Source: Maratus speciosus
Taxonomy: Eukaryota; Arthropoda; Arachnida; Araneae; Salticidae
Reading direction: 5' to 3'
Assembly: GCA_963932465.1 (NCBI GenBank)
Contig: OZ010792.1
Location: forward strand, 187,645,377-187,709,376
DNA length: 64,000 bases
Below the pieces are notes generated by a model. The model ran no database searches, was not told the origin of the DNA, and saw only the letters and a program-made list of their open reading frames with translations. Below, piece by piece: positions 56,985 through 64,000 of the stretch; the stretch's first letter is position 1; each line of letters starts with the position of its first letter. Position numbers and translations under genes: made by a program.

Positions 56985-58639
56985 TTTGTTTTTTTTACCT
57001 GAAAACCTTTTCACATTCAGCTCAATTCATTTTCAAAATTCAGCTCAATTCATTTTGTTTACATTAGGAATGAAACCTTAAATGCCGATAACTTTCAATG
57101 CATACTTTTTAAAAGGTACCATTTCTCTAAAAAATTATTTTTATTTTAAAAATCTTTCTAAAAATGTAACTTTTATGCGGTGCTATTCAAAAAAATAATC
57201 TTGATGGAAAATATTCATCTACCAGATTGAAGTTGAAGTGGATTTGTGCTATTATAATGTGGATAGTACGCGCTCGTTGGCAGGTTTATCACTGTTTGGC
57301 ACAATTTGATAATTTTAGAATAAATTAACAGTTTTTTGCTTATTAAGGATAGAAATTTTATTTTTTTTTAAACTAAATTTTATAAAAGCACGCAGATTGA
57401 GTAATTACCAGTCCGAAAATGCACTCCATACTTTTTTCTGTCCATTATTTAAGTCTCTAGCTTAATTGAATTGATCTATGTTTGACGAAGATTTTTTTGA
57501 TCATTTTCAGTATCTCGACGTTTTTTTAAAAATCTTGTATCTCTGTTTATAATTATTTTATAGAGATGAGTTTGGTCTCAAATTGAAGCTTTTCTTCAGT
57601 AGATTCTTCTAGTCTTAATTTTATTTCTCTGCGATGCTTTCTTAAATATCTGAAATTTTAAAATGCCACGTTTGGTCGATTTAACATGGAGAAGTTGTGT
57701 CCAGTATAATAAGCAGTTATGCTGTTCTGACTTTTGTTTCTTGGCGTTTGTTTGTTTGGTGGGGTTAGTATTTTTTTTATAGCTTGGCTTGGCAGAACGA
57801 CCGTCCTGCTTGATGTAAACTTTGAGACTTATTTTTCAAGACACCCCAGATATTTACACTTTATGACTTCCATATATTTATGTACTAATTTGGTTGTAAG
57901 TTGGTTGTAGTTCTCTATCAATACATAAACGTTCACGGCATTCTGTGTTCCCGATCTCAGACCCCTCCTTGTAAGAGCTCTCAGAATGTCAAAACATTAA
58001 AATAGAAGTAGATGGTCATTGACCTTTACTCGCTAGTAAAATATGGTGGAAGTTTCTGTTTTAGGAGAAATGTAATTGTACATATGCTGAGCGACTTTTA
58101 TTGATCCTATCGGTCTCTTACTGTTTTTTAAACAAAGTAACTTTGTTAACATCAACAGAACAAAATTTTATTTCAGAAATTAAAAAATGGAAAAAAATGA
58201 GTAATGAAATAGAATAAGAGAAATTGGGTGGGCTAGGAGAACAAATTACTGGAAAGTCTCGGTGAAATAAAAATAAAATATGTCTGTCTTATCTCTTTTT
58301 AATCAAAGCTTTCTTGCGTCAGTTCATGAGTTTCAAAATGCTTTTAGATGGATGATCTCGATGACAAGTATTTTCTTGAGGGAAAATGCCATCTTGGACA
58401 AAATTAAATATTTAATAAACAAAAACTAAATATTTACATAAATGATCTTCTACATATCTTTCATTATAGTGCCGTGCATCTCATTCACAAAACAAAAGTC
58501 TTTTCAGTTCAACTCGGATTTTTTGACTACGTGCCAAGGAGTCTGAAAGTAGTGTCAGAAACTGCAACAGTCTCATTTAATTGGTAGCTCCTGTTATTTT
58601 GTAGTTTATATTCTGAATATAGACAACTAGACATCTTGT
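56985..58639. other. no gene seen
   Basis: AT-rich with mixed stretches near 57940-58060. I find no coding frame, RNA gene or repeat that I can name. Part may be flank of the gypsy element whose LTR follows. Confidence 0.35.
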
Positions 58640-58898
58640 ACATTGTATTCAGACTAAAATTGATTATTTTAAAAATTAAATTTCTTTTTAATCCCCTGAA
58701 GTAAACCTAGCTATCTAGATTAACTTTACTCGATAAATTATGCAGAATGCATTCAGATTAAAATCTTTATTCCTGGATCCAAGATCCGACCGTCATGTAT
58801 ACATTGCGGCAGTCTACGGACTGCCGATCTACCATTCGTGGATAACATTCTGCCAGCACTGATAGTGCCATCTAGTGCATATCAGATCAGATATAACA
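58640..58898 (-). repeat. gypsy 3' LTR (left boundary uncertain)
   Basis: On the minus strand a purine tract (AAGAAGGAAGAGAA) is followed by TGTTATATCTGATCTGATAT, the expected polypurine tract and LTR start. An AATAAAGA polyadenylation-like signal follows at about 58762-58769. The LTR end on the left is not defined; 58640 is an estimate. It sits at the expected distance downstream of the pol fragment. Confidence 0.5.
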
Positions 58899-59038
58899 TT
58901 CTCTTCCTTCTTAAAGAAAGCTAACAGAAACATTTAAGTTCTTCAGACATGCACAGTTAGAATAATAAAAATTACAGTCCTTGACATAGTTCAAAATGGT
59001 AACAGTTCTAAAGTCTAATGTTTAAACAGTTCTAATGT

Positions 59039-59803
59039 CTAATATTGCAGACGTTCTGGTTTTGCCTTTGGGTGATTAGAACGTCTAGGAAGTGGAGTAC
59101 CTGAATTCTGCAACACTAGTTGAGGCGAGAGTGCCAGAGGGTTTGCCTGAGAACTGTCTTCTATGTCGAGGACACTTACCTGTGGAGACAGTTGAGGAGG
59201 TAGGAGGGTGTTTGTCACCTGATCAGCCAGTAAATCCGCTGCACAATTAGATTACTCCGGAGTAGGCGCTGACATAACTGGAACTGGAGGAGCAGGGGCT
59301 GATACATCTGGAGTTGGAGGGATTTCATGAACACCGTCTCCCTGTCTGTAGCGGACTTGGTCGATGTGCCGTGTCCAAATACCCCAAGTCGTCTTGACTT
59401 TGTACATGGTATTTCCCATTGGACATATCACACTTCCAGGAACCCAAGATGAGCCCCGGCTAAAGGAGCGCACCCAAACTGGAGTGCCTTCAGAGAGTTT
59501 GTTTACATGGGTTTCTCCCTTCTCAGATGCTTGAGCTTTAGCACTGCAGATGAGATCCAAACGCATGCGAAGAGGGCATCCAAACATTACAACTGCTGGA
59601 GATATACCCGTTGACCTTGTTGGGGTGTTGCGGAAATTCAGATGAAATCTAGACAGTCTGTCCATGAAAATTCCTTCCTTAACTTTCTTCAGTGCAGCTT
59701 TCACGGTACGTATAGCTCTTTCTGCTAAACCATTTGAATTCGGGTGGTGCGGTGCAGTTTTTATGGGCGTAATGCCATTTTTCTGTAAGAAATACAGGAA
59801 TTC
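59039..59803 (-). pseudogene. pol: gypsy integrase C-terminal half, cut by LTR insertion
   Basis: The minus strand carries the end of a Ty3/gypsy integrase of the K02A2.6-like type: APHHPNSNGLAERAIRTVKA (catalytic Glu in LAERAI), then RFHLNFRNTPTRSTGISPAV and MFGCPLRMRLDLI, then a GSWVPGSVICPMG SH3-like end. A stop at 59252-59254 interrupts the frame, but in-frame coding continues to TAG 59041-59039 with a Pro/Leu-rich tail ending PLPRRSNHPKAKPERLQY, as expected for the polyprotein end. The first residues of the apparent ORF (from 59839) are translated from the inserted LTR and are not integrase. The upstream pol is missing. Confidence 0.82.
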
Positions 59804-59968
59804 TGTTAGCCCTATATTTTTTCCTTGACGTTTATACATTGTTATTTAAAGCTTTATTTCAATCATTTCACATTTTTACTTTTCAAATAAGTTTGTTCTA
59901 ATGTTATACTTACGTTTCGTTACTTTTGTTTCCTCCCTTCAAATATTCATTTGTATTTTACTTCTTGT
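59804..59968 (+). mobile_element. 5'-end fragment of the copia-family LTR
   Basis: TGTTAGCCCTATATTTTTTC at 59804 matches the 16023 LTR for about 165 bp, then similarity ends abruptly at CTTCTTG and unrelated GC-rich repeat follows. The junction on the left is a true element end, splitting the gypsy integrase. The right side is a later deletion or recombination point. Confidence 0.85.
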
Positions 59969-59989
59969 CAAGGGCGGATCTGGAGAGTC

Positions 59990-60480
59990 CTCAAGGGGGG
60001 GGGGATTTTGGAAATTTGGAGAATCCAATCTGATGCGCCGGTCGAGCCTAATTTTTTTTACTGCGGGTCATGTTGCTTCTACTTTTTCCTGTGGGTTGGG
60101 TTTGGGTCCGGTTGACTTCTATTTTTTTCTGCTCGTCGGGTTAACTTATACTTTTTTGCTGTGGGTCGTGTTTGAGTCCGGTTGACTTCTATCTTTTGCT
60201 GCTGGTCGGGTAAACATATTTTTTTGCTGTGGGTCGCGTTTGGGTCCGGTTGAGTTCTACTTTTTGATGCGGGTCGGGTAACATCTACTTTTTTGCTGCG
60301 GGTCAGGTTTTGGTGCTGTTGACTTCTATTTTTCTGCAGCGGGTCAGGTTCACCTCTACTTTTTAACTGCGCCTAGCGCGTTGGGTTTGGGGTAGATTGA
60401 CATATAATATTTCGGGTTTGGGTCAGTTTCGGGTTGGGTTTTTACTCTTGCGAGAAGGGTTCGGACCGAACCTAATTTTG
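59990..60480 (+). repeat. ~34-bp (dimer ~68-bp) GC-rich minisatellite
   Basis: Units of the form GGGTCGGGTTAACTTCTACT followed by TTTTGCTGC alternate with GGGTTTGGGTCCGGTTGACT followed by TCTATTTTTTGCTGC. The GGGTCCGGTTGA anchor recurs at about 60104, 60175, 60241 and 60310. It is more GC-rich than anything nearby. An ORF across it is a by-product. Confidence 0.7.
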
Positions 60481-60904
60481 AAAAGAAAGTCTAAATATAT
60501 TTTAAGATAAAGACTACATACAGTAAAAGCTCCATAACGGGCACGCCCAAACAATTATTTAATAATTCTTTTTAATCTCCAGGATTATGTAAAAAATACT
60601 AATTTGTATAAAACTGCTTGTCTCTTTGTATCTAAGATCAGTTGTAATTTAGTAGATAATGCTTTGAAACTTATTAAAAAATATACCGGGTTTCCCGAAA
60701 TGGACTGATTTTAAAATTCTGTAACTTGCAAATGGTAACAGCAATTTAAAAAAATCTTGCAGGAGGATTATGTAAGATGTTAGGAGATTTTTCACTGTGA
60801 TTTTTGATTTTGCTTTACAATAGCATACACTAAATCGGTGCCCGATTTAACGTCTATTGTTTGCCGCGCTATCTGTTGTTGCTATTTTAAACTAAAATTA
60901 AGAA
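60481..60904. other. no gene seen
   Basis: AT-rich. The stretch around 60710-60800 (TACCGGGTTTCCCGAAATGG) looks like a transposon terminus, but no partner was identified. Confidence 0.3.
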
Positions 60905-60916
60905 TTGCAGATTCTC

Positions 60917-60951
<35 letters not shown>

Positions 60952-61957
60952 AAATTCAAAGCAAATTTTCTGAAATGTTACAGCAGAGAGAGGGGGGGGG
61001 GGGGGGGGGTTCCCTCCTGGCACTAATTATTTTTGTTGCAAGTCGTTTTAGATGTTTTCGTTTCGGGTCGATGTCAACCTGATTGTAGATTCCTGCAAAT
61101 TGGGTTTGGGTTAACCCGTTTTCTTCAAAAGTTACTTCAGTATATTATTTCAGATTAAAAACTATACCTATAATAATAAACACAGTTGTATGTATGTGTG
61201 CTATTTTCTAAAGAGACACTGTATTTTTTCCTCGACTCTTTGATAAAATTCGCATTTCTTCCGCGACTCTTTGGCGAAATTTGCTTGTTTTCGCAGCCCT
61301 TTGATAAAATTCGCGTTTTTCCGTAGCCGTTTGATGAAATTTGCATTTCTTCCATTGCCCTTTGACGAGATTTACGTTTGTTCCGCAACCCTTTGACGAA
61401 ATTAGTGTAATTCTGTAGACCTTTGATAAAATTCGCATTCCCCCCACCCCCCACGACCCTTTGATAAAATTCTCGTTTTTCCGCAATCCTTTGACAAAAA
61501 TCGCATTTTTTAAGCGATTCTTTGGGTAAATTCGCTTTTTTCCGCGATTCTTTGAAGAAATTCGCGTTTTCTCCGCGATCTTTTAATGAAATGGGAGTTT
61601 TTTTCGCGACCCTTTGACGAAATTCGCGATTCTTTGATAAAATTTGCATTTTTTCGCAATCCTTTAATGTTTAATGATTTTTTTTTTTTTTTTTTTTTAC
61701 AAAATTCGTGTTTGTTCCGCGATCCTTTCAAGAAATTCGCATTTTCCATGATCATTTGAAGATAAATTCGCGTTTTTTCTGTGGCCCTTTTACCAAATTA
61801 ACATTTTTCCTGCGATTCTTTGGCGATATTTAGTTATTTTCTCCGAACGATTGACGAAATAGATTTTTTAAGGCGGCCATTTGTCAAAATTCGCGATTAT
61901 TTTTATGTCCGAATTTTCGGATTGATAATTTTTTTTAATTTTTGGAACCGAATGCCT
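60905..61957. mobile_element. minisatellite-carrying element, copy 2
   Basis: The left cap GATTCTCAGT, A-tract, TCTGAAATTC, GCAAATTTTCTGAAATGTTA and CAGCAGAG, then a G-tract and CTGGCACTAA, corresponds to the inverted right cap of the 9763-10431 copy. The array 61210-61890 has about twenty-two units (CGCGATTCTTTGACGAAATT type). The right cap ATGTCCGAATTTTCGGATTG at 61899 matches that copy's other cap. Between left cap and array lie about 170 bp of extra sequence. Confidence 0.65.
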
Positions 61958-62700
61958 TAACCCTCTCGCTGCGTATATATAAATATATATTTATTTATTT
62001 ACTTATGTGAATGTATTGCGCATTTAGTTTATTACCCATTTCAAATCTGCATATATTTTAAAGTTTGAATATGTCCAAAATCTTTTTGAAAGAGTTTCTC
62101 TTTTAAATAAAATTATATCATAAAAAAAAATTTGCTTCGGAAATTGCGGGTTGCGCAAATTTTGCCACTTTTACGTAGACCGTGGAAATAGGAGGATGCG
62201 CAGCGAGAGGATTAAAATTTCGGAAAATTAGGAACAGAATTGCCCTTGCTCCTGACATCTTACATAACGCTCCTTCAAGTAATCTTTTTTAATAGCTGTT
62301 GCAATTTACAAGTTATTGAATTGTATTTAAAATCCGTCAGCCCATATTAGGACACCCTGTATATTCAGTAGCTATGGGCAGACTTGTATAAAACCAAAAA
62401 CTTTCTGCGCACACAAATATTGGGTTAAAAACTTTCTGCAAATTAATTTAATGTTTAATAAAATAATGTGTTATATTATTTTGACGATTTGAATTAAAAA
62501 CAATAGTTTTAAAATAATTACCATTTAAATTAAAAATTACGTAATTGATATTAATTAAAGAATAATTATTTTGGTTAGAAAAATAATAAAGCTAAAAAAA
62601 CATAAGAAAGGCTGAATTCTTATCAATTATTTTGTCAGTGCATTTAAAAACAGCCCAATCCTTAATATTGTGACTTCTTCACACAAAATGCCAGTCACTC
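61958..62700. other. no gene seen
   Basis: AT-rich linker between two minisatellite elements, without recognisable features. Confidence 0.4.
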
Positions 62701-62707
62701 TGTTAGC

Positions 62708-63645
62708 CAGGGGTGATTCCGAGTAAAAAAAAAAAAAAAAAATTCCAGAAATTCACCGCAAATTTTCTGAAAAGCAGAGGAGTGGTGTGTGGGGGTGAAT
62801 CCACTCCCGGCACTAACTAGTATGTGTTTTTTGTTTTTTTCTGCGGCCATTTGACAAAATTCGCGATCTTTGCGCTTTTTCGCGACCTTTTGACGAATTT
62901 TGCGGTGTTTTCGCGATCTTTTGACGAAATTTGCTGTTTTTTCACGAAATACGTGGATTTTTCGCAATCTTTTGGCGAAATTTTCGGTTTTTTCGCAATC
63001 TTTCATGAAATGTGCAGGTTTTTTCGCGATCTTTTGACGAAGTTTCCGGTTTTTCGCGATCTTTTGATGAAATTAGCGGTCTTTTCGCGATCTTTTGACA
63101 AATGTGCAGTCTTTTCGTGATCTTTTGACGAAATTTGCGATTTTTTCGCGATCTTTTGACGAATGTTGTGGGGTTTTTTGTGATCTTCTGACGAATTTTG
63201 TGGGGTTTTTTTTGCAAATTTTGGACGAAATTTGCGTTTTTTCCGCAATCGTTTGACGAAAATTGTGTTTTTTCCGCGATACTTTGACGAAATTAGTGTG
63301 TTTTTTTTTCGCGATCCTTTGACGAAATTTGTGTTTTTCGCGATCTTTTAACAAAATTCGGGCTCTTTCCGCTATGCTTTTACGAAATTCGTTTTTTTTC
63401 CTGCATTCCTTTAATGAAATTTGCTTTTCTTCTGCGTTCCTTTAATGAAATTTGCTTTTTTTCTGCGATTCTTTGACGAAATTATCTTTTTCTTTTTGCA
63501 CGATTCTTTGGAGAAATTCGCGTTTTTCCGCGTTCCTTTGATGAAATTCGCGTTTTTTCCGTGATGATTCGAGAAAATGGGTGATTTTTTTTCTGCGAAC
63601 AATTGACGAAATTTGTCTTTTTTCGGCGATCATGTGTTCAAATTC
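62708..63645. mobile_element. minisatellite-carrying element, copy 3 (right cap missing)
   Basis: CAGGGGTGATTCCGAGT at 62708, A-tract, then GCAAATTTTCTGAAAAGCAG and CTCCCGGCACTAACTAGT form the left cap seen in copies 1 and 2. The array runs 62835-63640 with about twenty-seven units of CGCGATCTTTTGACGAAATT type and is the most homogeneous array in the window. No right cap is visible. Beyond it, 63650-64000 is GC-richer repeat-like sequence with GACCCGGGTCGGGTCGCGCC and a terminal G-run, without a gene. Confidence 0.7.
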
Positions 63646-64000
63646 GCTGACCAATACTGCTTATCATACGGGCTGAATGGACCGAACGTTTAGCTTTTAT
63701 TCCGGGCCAAATCCCGACCTGGAAATTTTGGCCAGTGCAGACCTCTAGGAAGAATGAAGTCCAGGCCAGGCTCGACCTGGAAGAAAAAGAAGTCTGGCCC
63801 GACCCGAATTTGCAGAAAAATTTTAAGATCAGGGCACGATCCGGCTCTAAAAGAGAAAAGACCTTACCCAGGACGAGTCTCGTGGTTTTAAAAACGCGCG
63901 ACCCGGGTCGGGTCGCGCCGGGTCACCCCAAGTCATTTCCTGTGAGGATGCATAATGCCGTTTTGCAAACCATTTATCCGCTCAAGGGGGGGGGGGGGTA

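Noticed and set aside
59804..59839. The apparent start of the gypsy integrase ORF (MYKRQGKN...)
   Set aside because: These residues are translated from the inserted copia LTR end, not from integrase.
61155..61755. Overlapping minus-strand ORFs of 81-164 codons rich in Lys/Arg
   Set aside because: They lie wholly within the ~30-bp minisatellite and its period keeps several frames open at once; no domain, no conserved start.

Overview
This is a strongly AT-rich animal (metazoan) nuclear window made almost entirely of transposable elements and satellite-like repeats, with one recognisable piece of a host gene. Three short spliced exons at 30799-31243 (+) encode part of a GLOD4-like glyoxalase-domain protein and have canonical AG/GT borders and matching intron phases. 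The element mix (copia, gypsy, Penelope, hAT, pogo/Tigger, LINE, abundant fold-back elements and minisatellites) and the repeat style suggest an arthropod, most likely an arachnid. That placement is inference; nothing in the window proves it.

Layout. 1-7300: a 671-bp TIR element, a 393-bp fold-back element, and two inverted copies of a ~1.05-kb element built of 145-bp tandem units, each carrying a CTCF-like GGTGGCGC core. 8430-13300: (TA)n, a decayed coding remnant, two ~30-bp minisatellite arrays and stray satellite monomers. 16023-23721: a complete Ty1/copia LTR element with perfect 5-bp TSD (TTCTT), 1346-bp LTRs, a half-tRNA-iMet primer site and a polypurine tract. Its gag-protease-integrase reading frame is broken by three stop codons and one frameshift. 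The integrase C-terminus carries what looks like a methyl-CpG-binding (MBD) domain, and the reverse transcriptase is absent apart from an RNase H tail. 24240-25912: Tigger, Penelope (GIY-YIG) and LINE scraps. 26046-30701: hAT, Tigger and hAT elements with clean target-site duplications. 30799-31243: the GLOD4-like exons. 32214-36039: a hAT element with a pogo element nested inside it. 36292-37540: a pogo-like element with a 536-bp partial tandem duplication. 38251-38408: a fold-back containing a hammerhead-ribozyme-like core. 40735-47396: SINE-like sequence, then a possible 6.4-kb hAT-bounded block holding a diverged copia LTR and a variant minisatellite element. 48880-49270: a GC-richer island with CCAAT, TATCGATA and TGACGTCA motifs. 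49794-52000: a hAT element carrying a short array, then fold-backs and a large inverted repeat. 52540-54290: a ~145/290-bp two-tier satellite. 56429-56984: fold-back repeats. 58640-59803 (-): the 3' end of a gypsy element cut by a copia LTR. 60000-63645: three minisatellite blocks.

The elements interact mainly by nesting and copying. The copia LTR family occurs at three loci. The ~30-bp minisatellite occurs at five or more loci, several inside hAT-like termini. Most coding sequence belongs to decayed transposons. No tRNA, rRNA or CRISPR locus was found.
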